DNA of 64,000 nt from Paracoccus litorisediminis (GTDB lineage: Bacteria; Pseudomonadota; Alphaproteobacteria; Rhodobacterales; Rhodobacteraceae): contig NZ_WMIG01000011.1 of the NCBI RefSeq assembly GCF_009711205.1, positions 1-64,000 of the forward strand. The letters are read 5' to 3'. Within the stretch, counting starts at the first letter, position 1. Each line of letters begins with the position of its first letter. A program made the position numbers and the translations under genes. The notes below the pieces were generated by a model. That model ran no database searches. It was not told the DNA's origin and saw nothing but the letters and a program-made list of their open reading frames with translations. Below are positions 45,793-54,878 of this stretch, in pieces.

Positions 45793-46107
45793 ATGACCAA
45801 GGCTTCACACGGGCGGATGCTGCTCGTGAATGCAGCAGCCTTCCTGTTCATGGTGGCGTTTTTTGCACACTCGGTGATCGCAGGGGGGATGATGTCGCAC
45901 TCGCCCGTTCCCAGCAACCACGCCTATGTTCTTTCTGAAGCTAGACATGGGAGTGCCGCCTGTGATGTCACCCCTTTGCAGAGCGTGGCCAAAGCTTGTG
46001 CTGCCTTGGCGCATGATCACGGCGATGGCTCTGGAGCCCCCCGTGTTGCGGAGACGTCTGTCATCTGGCGCTTGCACCGCACGAGGTCCTGTCTCCACAG
46101 CGCATAG
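45793..46107 (+). CDS. Small membrane or exported protein near the copper genes
   Basis: This 104-residue protein has one hydrophobic segment (MLLVNAAAFLFMVAFFAHSVIAG) near the N-terminus, followed by a Met- and His-containing region (GGMMSHSPVPSNHAY). The tail changes character after about residue 70, so a frameshift is possible. It lies before the DUF305 and CopA genes and may be a metal-responsive leader protein; this is guesswork from position. Confidence 0.4.
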   Translation: MTKASHGRMLLVNAAAFLFMVAFFAHSVIAGGMMSHSPVPSNHAYVLSEARHGSAACDVTPLQSVAKACAALAHDHGDGSGAPRVAETSVIWRLHRTRSCLHSA

Positions 46108-46400
46108 GGCACGAGGAATCAATCGTTCTCGTTTCTGTGCCGCTCCTCAGTGGACGCGTGCTCGAAGGTCCGCGCCGCCCTCCGCGGCTTCTCGTCTGAT
46201 CTCATCGCGAGCCTGCGGGACTTGCGCCTGGCCTGACCTCGTCTTGCCGGCGCTTCTCTCCTTTCGTCAGAGGAAGCCACACGTCGGATTTCCCAGAGGC
46301 AACCTGCAGGACCGCGTCGAGACCTGCCCTAAGCAGAAACGTGCCGCAGGATGGCGGCTTAAACTGTCCAAATTACCAATCCACGCTCAGGAGAACAGCT

Positions 46401-46916
46401 ATGGGTAAACTTTCCTTCACTGCAGCAATCGCCGTGCTTCTTGCCACGCCCGGTTTGGCGCAAGACGCCGCTCCTGCTCAGCAGGGAGCGCCTGCGGGAC
46501 AGCCCGAGCAGACGGCGGATCTGTCGATCCTGCCCCAGGGGTGCCAAGACGCGATCCAGCAGTCCGGAATGCCGGGAATGATGCACGGAGGTATGATGGG
46601 CGGCATGGACATGTCCAAGATGATGGGCGGCATGGGCCGCATGGAGGGCATGGACGAGGCCCAGAAGGCGTCCATGGACGCCATGATGAAGATGAACGTC
46701 CCCATGATGGCAACGCATATGATCAAGGATCCCGACCTTGCCTTTCATTGCGGGATGATCGCGCATCATGCAGGCGCCATTGCGATGGCGGAAGTCGAGC
46801 TGAAGTATGGCAAGGATGATGCATCAAAAGCGATGGCTCAGAAGATCATCGACGCGCAGGGGCCGGAAATCGAAGAGATGACGGCTTGGGTCGAGGAGCA
46901 TACGGCCCAGCAATAA
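46401..46916 (+). CDS. DUF305 protein, Met/His-rich, periplasmic
   Basis: This 171-residue protein has a signal peptide (MGKLSFTAAIAVLLATPGLA). A Met-Gly-His run (GMPGMMHGGMMGGMDMSKMM, about residues 58-80) looks like a soft-metal binding segment, and the DUF305 motif HCGMIAHHAGAIAMAEVEL lies in the second half. DUF305 proteins are often found beside copper ATPases and are presumed periplasmic copper binders. ATG 46401 has caggag upstream. A hairpin follows the stop; CopA lies 141 bp on. Confidence 0.85.
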   Translation: MGKLSFTAAIAVLLATPGLAQDAAPAQQGAPAGQPEQTADLSILPQGCQDAIQQSGMPGMMHGGMMGGMDMSKMMGGMGRMEGMDEAQKASMDAMMKMNVPMMATHMIKDPDLAFHCGMIAHHAGAIAMAEVELKYGKDDASKAMAQKIIDAQGPEIEEMTAWVEEHTAQQ

Positions 46917-46923
46917 GCTACCG

Positions 46924-46950
46924 GCCGCCGGCGCCTGAAGCGTCGGCGGC
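46924..46950 (+). terminator. Hairpin after the DUF305 gene
   Basis: GCCGCCG and CGGCGGC form a 7-bp GC stem over a 13-nt loop, followed by tcttcctt. It may reduce read-through into the CopA gene or protect the DUF305 message. Confidence 0.5.
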
Positions 46951-47057
46951 TCTTCCTTACCCTGCAATTCCCTGTCCTGTGTCCCGACATGCCAGGATGA
47001 CCCAGGAATAATGAAAGGGAGATCACGGTGCGGAACCTGTTCGGGAAAGGACATACC

Positions 47058-49424
47058 ATGTCGACGCCTCACAGTGATCATACCGCTCACGGCCAGTTGC
47101 ACCGAGGCTCGAACGACCCCGGTGACAGCACACATCGGGTCAAGGACCCGGTCTGCGGCATGATGGTCGACCCACACACGTCGACGCATCGGGCAGAGCA
47201 CGGCGGGCGAACCTATCACTTCTGCTCGGCCGGGTGCCGGACGAAGTTCCTGGCCGATCCGGCCCGCTATCTCGATCCGGCCATGTCCGCGGCATCCGAG
47301 CCAGTGCCGGAAGGCACGATCTACACCTGCCCGATGCATCCCGAGATCCGGCAGGTCGGGCCGGGATCCTGCCCGATCTGCGGGATGGCGCTGGAGCCTC
47401 TGCTGGTCAGCCTTGAGGCTGAACCGAACGAGGAACTGATCGACATGCGGCGCCGCCTGCGGATCGGGCTGGCGCTGACGATCCCTGTCGTCATCCTGGA
47501 GATGGGCGGGCATTTCCTGGGGCTGGACCACTACCTCGGGCAGCGCACGTCCAACTGGCTGCAGCTGATCCTGGCGACACCAGTCGTGCTCTGGGCCGGA
47601 TGGCCTTTCTTTGTGCGTGCCTGGCAGTCGCTGGTGACCCGCAACCTCAACATGTTCACCCTGATTGCCTTGGGGACAGGCACCGCGTGGGTCTACAGCA
47701 TCGTGGCAGCGGTATTACCCGGCATCTTCCCTGATGCGTTTCGCCAGCATGACGGATCGGTCGCGGTCTACTTCGAGGCGGCCTCTGTCATCACCGTGCT
47801 GGTGCTGCTGGGTCAGGTTTTGGAACTGAAGGCGCGCGAAGGCACCAGCGGGGCGATCCGGGCCCTGCTGGACCTGGCGCCGAAAACGGCCCGGCGGATC
47901 AGGGGGGATGGCACCGAAGAAGAGGTGTCGCTCGACCTGGTGCAGGTGGGCGACCGGCTCAGGGTCCGTCCCGGCGAGAAGGTCCCCGTGGACGGCGCGG
48001 TTCTGGAAGGACGCAGCGCGGTGGACGAGTCGATGGTCACGGGTGAATCCATGCCCGTGACCAAGGAGGCTGGCGCCACGGCGATCGGCGGGACCATGAA
48101 CCGGTCCGGCGCCCTGGTGATCGAGGCGCGCAAGGTGGGACGCGACACCATGCTGGCGCAGATCGTGCAACTGGTGGCCGAGGCGCAGCGCTCGCGGGCG
48201 CCGATCCAGCGGCTTGCAGACCAGGTCTCTGGGTGGTTCGTGCCGGCGGTGATCCTTGTGGCCGTGCTGGCCTTTGTAGCCTGGTCCGTCTGGGGGCCTG
48301 CGCCGCGTTTCTCGTTCGGGCTGATCGCTGCCGTCTCAGTCCTGATCATCGCCTGCCCCTGCGCCCTCGGCCTCGCCACCCCGATGTCGATCATGGTGGG
48401 GGTCGGCCGCGGCGCGCAGGCCGGCGTCCTGATCAAGAATGCCGAGGCTTTGGAGCATATGGAGAAGGTGGACACCATCGTGGTCGACAAGACCGGCACC
48501 CTGACCGAAGGCCGGCCCGCCGTCACCGCGATCGTTCCCGCCCCCGGATGGACCGACGCCGAAGTGCTGCGTCTTGCAGCCAGCGTGGAGCGGGCCAGCG
48601 AACATCCCTTGGCCCTTGCCATCGTGCGGGCAGCGGAGGACCGGGGCCTGGCAACCGCACCTGTGGCAGAGTTCGACTCGCCCACGGGCAAGGGCGCCCT
48701 GGGCATGGTCGAGGGTAAGCGCATCGCCTTGGGCAATGCCAGGTTCCTCGCCGAGGAGGATGTTGATGTCGCGTCCCTCGCCGCCCGCGCCGACGCGTTG
48801 CGTGCCGATGGCGCCACCGCCATCTTCCTGGGCGTGGATGGCGAGCCTGCCGCAATCTTTGCCATTGCGGACCCGGTCAAATCGTCAACGCCCAAGGCCC
48901 TCGCTGCCCTCAAGGCGGACGGTATCCGGGTTGTCATGTTGACCGGCGACAACTGGATCACGGCAAGAGCCGTAGCGCGGCAGCTTGGCATCGACGATGT
49001 CGAGGCCGAGGTTCTGCCCGACCAGAAAAGCGCCGTGGTCCAGCACTACAAGGCGGAAGGGCGGGTCGTTGCCATGGCGGGCGACGGGGTTAACGATGCG
49101 CCCGCCCTGGCGGCCGCCGATGTCGGCATCGCGATGGGCACTGGCACCGATGTGGCCATGGAGAGCGCCGGCGTCACCCTGCTCAAGGGCGATCTGACCG
49201 GCATCGTCCGGGCACGGCGTCTGTCCGAGGCGGTCATGCGCAACATCCGGCAGAACCTGTTCTTTGCCTTCATCTACAACGCCCTCGGCATCCCGGTCGC
49301 GGCAGGGGTTCTTTATCCGGTCTTTGGCCTTCTTCTGTCGCCGATTATCGCAGCCGCCGCCATGGCCCTGTCATCGGTCAGCGTGATCGCCAATGCCGCA
49401 CGGCTGCGGGGCGTGAAGCTGTGA
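47058..49424 (+). CDS. copA: Copper-exporting P1B-type ATPase
   Basis: This 788-residue inner-membrane ATPase has a His-rich start, then a YHS-type metal domain ([21 protein letters not shown]). A second heavy-metal domain follows ([23 protein letters not shown]). The core shows TGES, the transmembrane CPC of [21 protein letters not shown] (phosphorylated Asp), an HP motif in SEHPLA and GDGVND. YHS plus CPMHPE in front of the core is common in copper ATPases of environmental proteobacteria. It pumps Cu(I) to the periplasm. GTG 47028 with its own ribosome site is an alternative start adding 10 residues. Confidence 0.93.
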   Translation: MSTPHSDHTAHGQLHRGSNDPGDSTHRVKDPVCGMMVDPHTSTHRAEHGGRTYHFCSAGCRTKFLADPARYLDPAMSAASEPVPEGTIYTCPMHPEIRQVGPGSCPICGMALEPLLVSLEAEPNEELIDMRRRLRIGLALTIPVVILEMGGHFLGLDHYLGQRTSNWLQLILATPVVLWAGWPFFVRAWQSLVTRNLNMFTLIALGTGTAWVYSIVAAVLPGIFPDAFRQHDGSVAVYFEAASVITVLVLLGQVLELKAREGTSGAIRALLDLAPKTARRIRGDGTEEEVSLDLVQVGDRLRVRPGEKVPVDGAVLEGRSAVDESMVTGESMPVTKEAGATAIGGTMNRSGALVIEARKVGRDTMLAQIVQLVAEAQRSRAPIQRLADQVSGWFVPAVILVAVLAFVAWSVWGPAPRFSFGLIAAVSVLIIACPCALGLATPMSIMVGVGRGAQAGVLIKNAEALEHMEKVDTIVVDKTGTLTEGRPAVTAIVPAPGWTDAEVLRLAASVERASEHPLALAIVRAAEDRGLATAPVAEFDSPTGKGALGMVEGKRIALGNARFLAEEDVDVASLAARADALRADGATAIFLGVDGEPAAIFAIADPVKSSTPKALAALKADGIRVVMLTGDNWITARAVARQLGIDDVEAEVLPDQKSAVVQHYKAEGRVVAMAGDGVNDAPALAAADVGIAMGTGTDVAMESAGVTLLKGDLTGIVRARRLSEAVMRNIRQNLFFAFIYNALGIPVAAGVLYPVFGLLLSPIIAAAAMALSSVSVIANAARLRGVKL

Positions 49425-49650
49425 GGACATGGCCTGGTCATATCACCGATGCGGGCGCGGCACATTGCCGCTCCCCCTTTCCTTCGGCCAGTCTCTGGCT
49501 GAAGTTAGAGTGTGTCAGACGCATGAGGCATGACGTGCGCACCATCCACAATCGATCGCCGGGCGCGTTTGACAGGACACCGTGGGGCTTGCGTGATGAC
49601 CCTGCCGGCAGAGTTCCCGAAAAGCTGGCCTCTCACTGCGGGACGATGCG

Positions 49651-50079
49651 ATGAACGCGCATTCCGGATTTGCCAAAGGACGCCTTCGGGATTGGCTGCG
49701 GCTCGCCGCCGTAGCCCTCCTGCTGGCGGCCTCGGTGGTTCTGGTTCTGCAGACAGCGGCTCATGCAGGGATGAGCGTCCAGACGATGCCTCAGCAAGCG
49801 ACAGCTTCCATGCTGGATCATCACTGCTCCCATTCTGGGGCAAAGGCTGACGCCTCCACCCCGTCCATTCCCAATCCCTGTAGTCCTGGCACGGAAGGCC
49901 TTGGGAACCACGGCGACAGTTGCGAGCAGCTTTGTGCAATGACCGTCGTTCTGCCCGATCCCTTGACGATCCTGTCGTCTGCCGGCAGAAACATTCCGGA
50001 TATGATCTGGACAGGGCTTTGGGGCCATTCGGCCGGGGCGATCCTGCGTCCGCCGCGCCGCTTCGCCGTCGCATCATAG
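49651..50079 (+). CDS. Small exported protein of the metal cluster, unknown function
   Basis: This 142-residue protein has a basic N-terminus and one hydrophobic helix (WLRLAAVALLLAASVVLVLQ). The rest is extracytoplasmic with two Cys-containing stretches (DHHCSHSG, and NPCSPG to CEQLCAM), as in DUF2946-like copper-associated proteins. It is between CopA and the beta-propeller gene. Role unknown; Cys/His content hints at metal binding. Confidence 0.55.
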   Translation: MNAHSGFAKGRLRDWLRLAAVALLLAASVVLVLQTAAHAGMSVQTMPQQATASMLDHHCSHSGAKADASTPSIPNPCSPGTEGLGNHGDSCEQLCAMTVVLPDPLTILSSAGRNIPDMIWTGLWGHSAGAILRPPRRFAVAS

Positions 50080-50211
50080 CGCTTTCGGCCAAAGGCTCAC
50101 CGGTCCCTTCCCGTCAGCCCATCGGCTGCGAGCGCCATCCCATCCAGATTTTAGAGGAAGACGGACGTTCCTGCGTAACGCCGCACCTCACAAAAATAGG
50201 ACGTAAAACCC

Positions 50212-51288
50212 ATGAAACGAACTGCAATGGCCCTTTGCGGGGTTTTGGCGGCAATGCTGCCTGCCGCAGCCCTGGCCGACACCTCACACGACGGCCATCA
50301 CCCTGCCGTGCAGCAAGGCCAGACCGCGGCGCTTGGCACAGGCGGAACTGTCTATTCCGCCAACGAAGGCGACAGCACCATCAGCGCCCTCGATCTGGCC
50401 AAGGGAACCGTCAATACGGCGGCCATCCCCGTGGCGCCCCATAATGTGGACCTGACGCCTGACGGCCGCTTTCTCCTCGCGGTCGGCACCCCGCCATCCG
50501 ATGATCATGGATCGGAAGGGCATGGTCATGATGGAGGGACCACTGGTCTTCTGGTGCTGCTCGATCCGCAGGATTTGTCGAAGCCCCCGGTGACGGTCGA
50601 GCTTGGGGATCATCCTGCCCATGTCGTGCCTGGTCGGAATGGCCGTGCCTTCGCCTCGCTTTCGGGCAGCAATGAGATCGCGGTGGTCGATCTGGCCGAA
50701 GGCACCGTGGTCAACCGGATCGGAACCGGCGCCTATCCGCATGGGCTGCGCCTGAGTCCCGACGGCGCCGAGCTTTACGTGGCCAATGTCGAGGACGGGT
50801 CTGTTTCGATCATCGACACGCGGGATCTCAGCGAGGCAGCCCGCATCACGGTCGGCGCCACCCCGGTTCAGGTCGGCTTCATCCCTGACGGCACCCGCGC
50901 CTATGTCTCGCTGCGCGATGAAAACCGCGTCGCGGTCATTGATACCGCCCTGCGCCAGGTCGAGGGCAAGATCGAGGTCGGGCCGGGTCCGATCCAGCTC
51001 ATGGTGACGCCCGATGGTGCGCAGGTCTATGTTGCGAACCAGGGCTCTGAGGACGCGCCGAACAACACCGTGTCCATCATCGACACGTCGGGCGGCAAGG
51101 TGACGAAGACCGTGAAGACAGGCCTTGGCGCGCATGGCGTGTCGATCTCGGCGGACGGGGCCTTCGTGTTCGTGACGAATATCAACGATGACAGCGTCTC
51201 GGTCATCGATGCCCGGCGGCAAGAGGTGGTGGCGACCGTGCCGGTCGGCGATAGCCCGAACGGCATCGCGTATGGACCCTCACGCTGA
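50212..51288 (+). CDS. YncE-like periplasmic beta-propeller protein (YVTN repeats)
   Basis: This 358-residue protein has a signal peptide (MKRTAMALCGVLAAMLPAAA) and repeated blades of the YVTN type (ELYVANVEDGSVSIIDTRDL, AQVYVANQ, FVFVTNINDDSVSVIDA), giving a seven-bladed propeller. A His-rich insert (DDHGSEGHGHDG, near residue 100) could bind metal. Such proteins accompany c-type cytochromes in copper or nitrite-reductase clusters. A cytochrome c gene follows after a strong hairpin. Confidence 0.85.
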   Translation: MKRTAMALCGVLAAMLPAAALADTSHDGHHPAVQQGQTAALGTGGTVYSANEGDSTISALDLAKGTVNTAAIPVAPHNVDLTPDGRFLLAVGTPPSDDHGSEGHGHDGGTTGLLVLLDPQDLSKPPVTVELGDHPAHVVPGRNGRAFASLSGSNEIAVVDLAEGTVVNRIGTGAYPHGLRLSPDGAELYVANVEDGSVSIIDTRDLSEAARITVGATPVQVGFIPDGTRAYVSLRDENRVAVIDTALRQVEGKIEVGPGPIQLMVTPDGAQVYVANQGSEDAPNNTVSIIDTSGGKVTKTVKTGLGAHGVSISADGAFVFVTNINDDSVSVIDARRQEVVATVPVGDSPNGIAYGPSR

Positions 51289-51300
51289 CGCGCCGAGTCA

Positions 51301-51327
51301 GGGGGCACCGGCTTGTCCGGTGCCCCC
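51301..51327 (+). terminator. Perfect 11-bp hairpin after the propeller gene
   Basis: GGGGGCACCGG-cttgt-CCGGTGCCCCC lies 12 bp after the stop. There is no U-run, so it may be an attenuating or stabilising hairpin rather than a full terminator, since a cytochrome gene starts 36 bp later. Confidence 0.55.
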
Positions 51328-51363
51328 AAGTCCGCACCACCAGATCATTCAGGAAAGAACATC

Positions 51364-51783
51364 ATGAGAGTATTTTGGATCGCGGCGCTTGCCGTCCTGG
51401 TTGCGGGTGGCGCCTGGTGGGTTCTGAACCGCCCCGGCACCGGTATCTCGCCAGAAGGCGACCAAGCGCTTGCCGCCGTGACGATGCCCGCCACATTGTC
51501 GGCCGAAGCGCGCGCCGGCCAGAAGGCCTTTGCCAGGAACTGCGCTTCCTGCCATGGCGCCGATGCCGAAGGAAAGTCAGGAGTCGCGCCACCGCTGATC
51601 CACAAGATCTACGAACCCGGTCACCATAGCGACGTGGCGTTCGTGATGGCCGCAACCAGCGGCGTCCGAGCGCATCACTGGACCTTCGGCGACATGGCTC
51701 CGGTGCCAGAGTTGACTGATGCTGAACTGGCCCACATCATCCGGTTCGTGCGGGAGGTTCAGGTGGCGAATGGCATTATGTGA
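51364..51783 (+). CDS. Membrane-anchored cytochrome c
   Basis: This 139-residue protein has an N-terminal TM or signal anchor (MRVFWIAALAVLVAGGAWWV) and one class I haem site (NCASCHGADAEG). A distal Met candidate is in FGDMAPVPELTD. It should sit on the periplasmic face as a monohaem electron carrier. It follows the propeller gene and is convergent with a second cytochrome gene. In a copper context it may serve a periplasmic copper or methionine redox step; this is inference. Confidence 0.85.
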   Translation: MRVFWIAALAVLVAGGAWWVLNRPGTGISPEGDQALAAVTMPATLSAEARAGQKAFARNCASCHGADAEGKSGVAPPLIHKIYEPGHHSDVAFVMAATSGVRAHHWTFGDMAPVPELTDAELAHIIRFVREVQVANGIM

Positions 51784-51834
51784 GCACGGGCATTATTTGC
51801 GGCAGTCATGCCTTGGCCGTCCTCAGAAAGGCGC

Positions 51835-52344
51835 TCAGTCGCTGTTCCGCGCTGCCTGAAGCGCCTGTATTCGCGCGGGCCAGGTCGATTTGATATAGGC
51901 AAGGATGGCGATGATGTCGTCATTCTCCAGGATATCACCGAATGCCGGCATGCCGGATGTCATCCGAACGTCCAAGTCATCCAGGACCGCCTTTCCGCCA
52001 CGGAGGATATAGTCAATCAGCATTGCATCGTCGTGATGCCACGTGTGACCTGTCTCGTCATGCGGCGGGGCGGGCATGACGCCATCCTCGCGCATGATCT
52101 GCCAGTCCGGCTGCCCTTCCAGCTGAGCACCGTGGCATGCCGCGCAATGCTCGGCATAGAGCTGAGCGCCCCGCTGCAGGTCTTGCGCTCTGCTGATGGG
52201 CCAGGTGGCCCAGACGGCTGCCCCGACAAGCGCCGGGACCAGCATCCATCGCAGCCAGACAGGAAAAGGGAATGGGACGTTTGCTGGCACTACCGAGAAC
52301 TTGCTGCCCTTTGAAGAAAGGTCAACCTCCGCAGGAGCCTGCAT
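51835..52344 (-). CDS. Membrane-anchored cytochrome c (second)
   Basis: This 169-residue protein has a TM segment (VWLRWMLVPALVGAAVWATW, about residues 29-48), a single haem motif (YAEHCAACHGAQLEG) and a likely axial Met in MTSGMPAFGDIL. Its central His/Trp-rich stretch (DETGHTWHHDDAM) is unusual. It is close to cytochromes that accompany copper-resistance genes. It is convergent with the preceding cytochrome gene and shares direction with the dmeRF pair, 42 bp downstream of the dmeF stop. Confidence 0.85.
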   Translation of the reverse strand: MQAPAEVDLSSKGSKFSVVPANVPFPFPVWLRWMLVPALVGAAVWATWPISRAQDLQRGAQLYAEHCAACHGAQLEGQPDWQIMREDGVMPAPPHDETGHTWHHDDAMLIDYILRGGKAVLDDLDVRMTSGMPAFGDILENDDIIAILAYIKSTWPARIQALQAARNSD

Positions 52345-52386
52345 CTCTCAACAGCTGGAGCAGAAAAGCGCATGGGATAGCTTGCC

Positions 52387-53385
52387 TCACGCTGCCCGTT
52401 CGACCTCGACAGTGAGATGCGAAAGATCGTGGATGTGCGAGAGCTTTGCACGATAGGCTGCCGGCTCCTGCGGGTCTGTTGACCGGATCGAGAGGATTGC
52501 ACCGTGATGTCCGGGTCCGAGTTGCCAGACGTGCAGGTCGGTGATCCGGTCCGAGCCTGTTTCAATCGCGGAGCGGATCTCCTCCGGCAAATCCTCCTCC
52601 TCGGAAGCGTAGTCAAGCAGCACCCGACCCGTGTCCCGGATCAGACTCCAGGACCATCGGGCAATCACCAGAGCCCCAACAATGCCCATGGTCGGATCAA
52701 GCCAGTTCCAGCCGTAGAGGCTGCCCATTGTCAGCGCCACGATCGCCAGCACGGAGGTCAGGGCATCCGCCAGGACATGCAGATAGGCGGCTCGCAGATT
52801 GTTGTCGGTCGCATGACCATGGTGCTGGCCCGGCGCGTGGGAATGATCATGCTCATGATGCTCATGATGCTCACGGTTATGAGGATGACCGTGACCGTGC
52901 CCGTGGCCATGATGGTGATGGCCATGGTCCTCGCGCAGCAGCCAGGCGCAGAGCAGATTGACGATCAGACCGACTACGGCCACGGTAATCGCCTGGCGAA
53001 AGCTGATCGCAACTGGGCTGTAGAACCGCATCAGGCTTTCCCAGGCGATCAGCAGGGCGATCAGCGCCAGCACGACCGCACTGGCAAATCCCGCCAGATC
53101 CCCGATCTTGCCGGTGCCGAAGGTGAAGCGGGCATTGCGAGCGTTGCGCCGGGCATAACGATAAGCGAGCGCGGCAATCAGCATGGCCCCGGCATGGGTA
53201 GACATGTGCCACCCGTCGGCAATCAGGGCCATCGAGCCGAAGATACTGCCCGCAGTGATCTCCACTACCATCATCGCGGTTGTGATGGCTATGACCAGCC
53301 AGGTCCGGCGCTCGTTCCGTTCGTGATTATCGCCGAGATAGACGTGCTCGTGCGGGCTGGCCAACCGCGAGGCCTGGATGTTCAT
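52387..53385 (-). CDS. dmeF: Cation diffusion facilitator, Ni/Co efflux (DmeF-like)
   Basis: This 332-residue inner-membrane CDF antiporter has six TM helices, with the metal-site motif HMSTHAGAM in TM2 and LADALTSVLA in TM5 carrying the His-x3-Asp type ligands. A long His-rich loop between TM4 and TM5 (HGHHHHGHGHGHGHPH and more) is typical of DmeF. The C-terminal domain is cytoplasmic. It exports Ni(II)/Co(II) in exchange for protons. Its start overlaps the dmeR stop by 4 bp. Confidence 0.9.
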   Translation of the reverse strand: MNIQASRLASPHEHVYLGDNHERNERRTWLVIAITTAMMVVEITAGSIFGSMALIADGWHMSTHAGAMLIAALAYRYARRNARNARFTFGTGKIGDLAGFASAVVLALIALLIAWESLMRFYSPVAISFRQAITVAVVGLIVNLLCAWLLREDHGHHHHGHGHGHGHPHNREHHEHHEHDHSHAPGQHHGHATDNNLRAAYLHVLADALTSVLAIVALTMGSLYGWNWLDPTMGIVGALVIARWSWSLIRDTGRVLLDYASEEEDLPEEIRSAIETGSDRITDLHVWQLGPGHHGAILSIRSTDPQEPAAYRAKLSHIHDLSHLTVEVERAA

Positions 53386-53660
53386 TTGAGATAGGTCCTG
53401 ATGATGTCGATCAGTTCGCCCGCGGCCTCTCCGCGCGCCACGTCCTCGTCCCGGTCCGGGTTTGAGATATGCTCCCGGATATGGTCCTCGATCAGCTCTG
53501 CCGTCAGCCCGCCCACTGCGCCGCGGATGGAGGCGACCAGGTTCAGGACCTCGCCGCAGGGAGCATCCGTGTCCAAGGCGCGTTCGACGGCCTCGATCTG
53601 GCCCTTCAGGCGGCGGACACGGGCCAGGAGTTTGGTCTTGTGCTTCGTCGTATGGCTCAT
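53382..53660 (-). CDS. dmeR: Nickel/cobalt-responsive repressor, RcnR/DmeR type
   Basis: This 92-residue all-helical repressor of the CsoR/RcnR family has His3, Cys35, His60 and His64, exactly the Ni/Co ligand set of RcnR, rather than the Cys-His-Cys set of copper-sensing CsoR. It should repress the dmeRF operon until Ni or Co binds. A G-tract palindrome typical of the family lies immediately upstream of its start codon. Confidence 0.92.
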   Translation of the reverse strand: MSHTTKHKTKLLARVRRLKGQIEAVERALDTDAPCGEVLNLVASIRGAVGGLTAELIEDHIREHISNPDRDEDVARGEAAGELIDIIRTYLK

Positions 53661-53663
53661 AAG

Positions 53664-53680
53664 ATAGGGGGATACCCTAT
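53664..53680. promoter_or_regulatory. DmeR operator with G-tract
   Basis: atagggggataccctat contains a G5 tract flanked by ATA/TAT, the form bound by RcnR-family repressors. It ends 3 bp before the dmeR ATG. A TAAAAT -10-like element abuts it upstream, so the transcript would be almost leaderless. Confidence 0.65.
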
Positions 53681-53912
53681 TTTATGGAGAGTGCAAGATC
53701 GATATCACGTATCGTGGGACGACTGTTTTGCTCTCCGACGGAGGCATTCCCGTGCCAGGATTACAGGAAGAATGAGCGGCTGGTTTGAGGAAGCCGCGTT
53801 ACGGTATGTTTCGAGGGCCGATTGTCGGCTATGGGCCGAGTGCTCACGCTGCAGCCGCAATCGCTGCGACTTGCACGAATGACGGCTGAGGGCTCAAAGC
53901 GACTGCCGGATC

Positions 53913-54878
53913 TCACTCCAACGATCGAGCCCAGAACAACCTGTCGCTTGGGAACATACCGCGATAGTTTTCGTGGGTGAAAGGGTTCATCAGGCGGACC
54001 ATCTTGGTCTTTTCGGCCCATGCCTCCACGAAATGTGCCCTCGACAGGATGGGTTCCTCTGCCATGCGCGCGGCCATGATCGCCTTGGTAGTGATCTCGA
54101 TCATCACCCCCCAGCGGTTGGCGGCCGCCGTTGCTAGGCGGTGATAGAAATCCTCGGTCAGCAGTTCCTGCGCTGGCTCAAGTCCGGTCTCGATGCCGAA
54201 GCTGCCGACGATTTCATGCATGACCCGGTAATCGTCCGGCAGGTCGATTTCCTTCAGCCGCACCTGAGTCATAAGGCGGAAGAGTTGGGGTTCTTCCATG
54301 ACATAGCCAGCCAGTTCCGGAACGCCGGACAGGATCAGGATCAACGGCCAATCATGCGATTTCAGCAGGGTCTTGAACGAATCGAGCACGGCCAGACGCT
54401 CGGTTTCTGACTTGCCGCGGAAAATATGCTGGGCCTCGTCGTAGTGAATACCCACCACACCCTGGGCTTTGGCCTGCAGCACGACCTTTTCCCAGATCCT
54501 TGCCTGGGTGTTTCGCGCAGTATCGGAGACCGGATAGCCGAGCGATCTGAGCGTCGTGCTGCCGATGCCTTTCCAGCCGGTCTTGCCCTCGAGCAGGCAA
54601 TGGACGAAGCGCGCAGGCTTGCCGCAGGGCAGGTGGGCTTCGCTGTCATTGAACTGCTTCACGAGATGGTGGATTTCGCGTGTCTTTCCGGTCCCGGAGG
54701 CGCCGGTGACGAGAAGCCCCTCGGCCTCGAAGCGGCCCCCGCTCTGCAGATTGCCGAGATAGCGGCTGAAAATCAGGGCCAGAGACCGCTGCAACTCTTT
54801 TCCGCGGGCTAGAGGGAAATGCTTTTCCGCCAGGGTGCTCGCCGTGCTTGCCACGGCGGGGATGATAAACGGGTTCAA
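53913..54878 (-). CDS. tnsC: Tn7-like AAA ATPase (TnsC/TniB)
   Basis: This 321-residue AAA+ regulator has Walker A GASGTGKT (residues 59-66), Walker B GVVGIHYDEAQ and a sensor block (LILILSGVPELAGYV). It links target choice by TniQ to the transposase. The start is TTG 54878, inside the sequence TTGA shared with the tnsB stop, with aaggag at a suitable distance. The longer ATG frame to 55055 overlaps tnsB and gives no family similarity. It is third in a tnsA-tnsB-tnsC operon. Confidence 0.88.
   Translation of the reverse strand: MNPFIIPAVASTASTLAEKHFPLARGKELQRSLALIFSRYLGNLQSGGRFEAEGLLVTGASGTGKTREIHHLVKQFNDSEAHLPCGKPARFVHCLLEGKTGWKGIGSTTLRSLGYPVSDTARNTQARIWEKVVLQAKAQGVVGIHYDEAQHIFRGKSETERLAVLDSFKTLLKSHDWPLILILSGVPELAGYVMEEPQLFRLMTQVRLKEIDLPDDYRVMHEIVGSFGIETGLEPAQELLTEDFYHRLATAAANRWGVMIEITTKAIMAARMAEEPILSRAHFVEAWAEKTKMVRLMNPFTHENYRGMFPSDRLFWARSLE

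Noticed and set aside
47813..48991. 392-codon minus-strand frame
   Set aside because: Antisense of copA; high GC keeps several frames open and no family matches.
50284..51222. 312-codon minus-strand frame
   Set aside because: Antisense of the beta-propeller gene.
53681..53912. Possible left end of the Tn7-like element beside tnsC
   Set aside because: I looked for inverted TTGCGCAC/TTGCTTTC motifs here and found none, so the element probably continues left into the metal genes.
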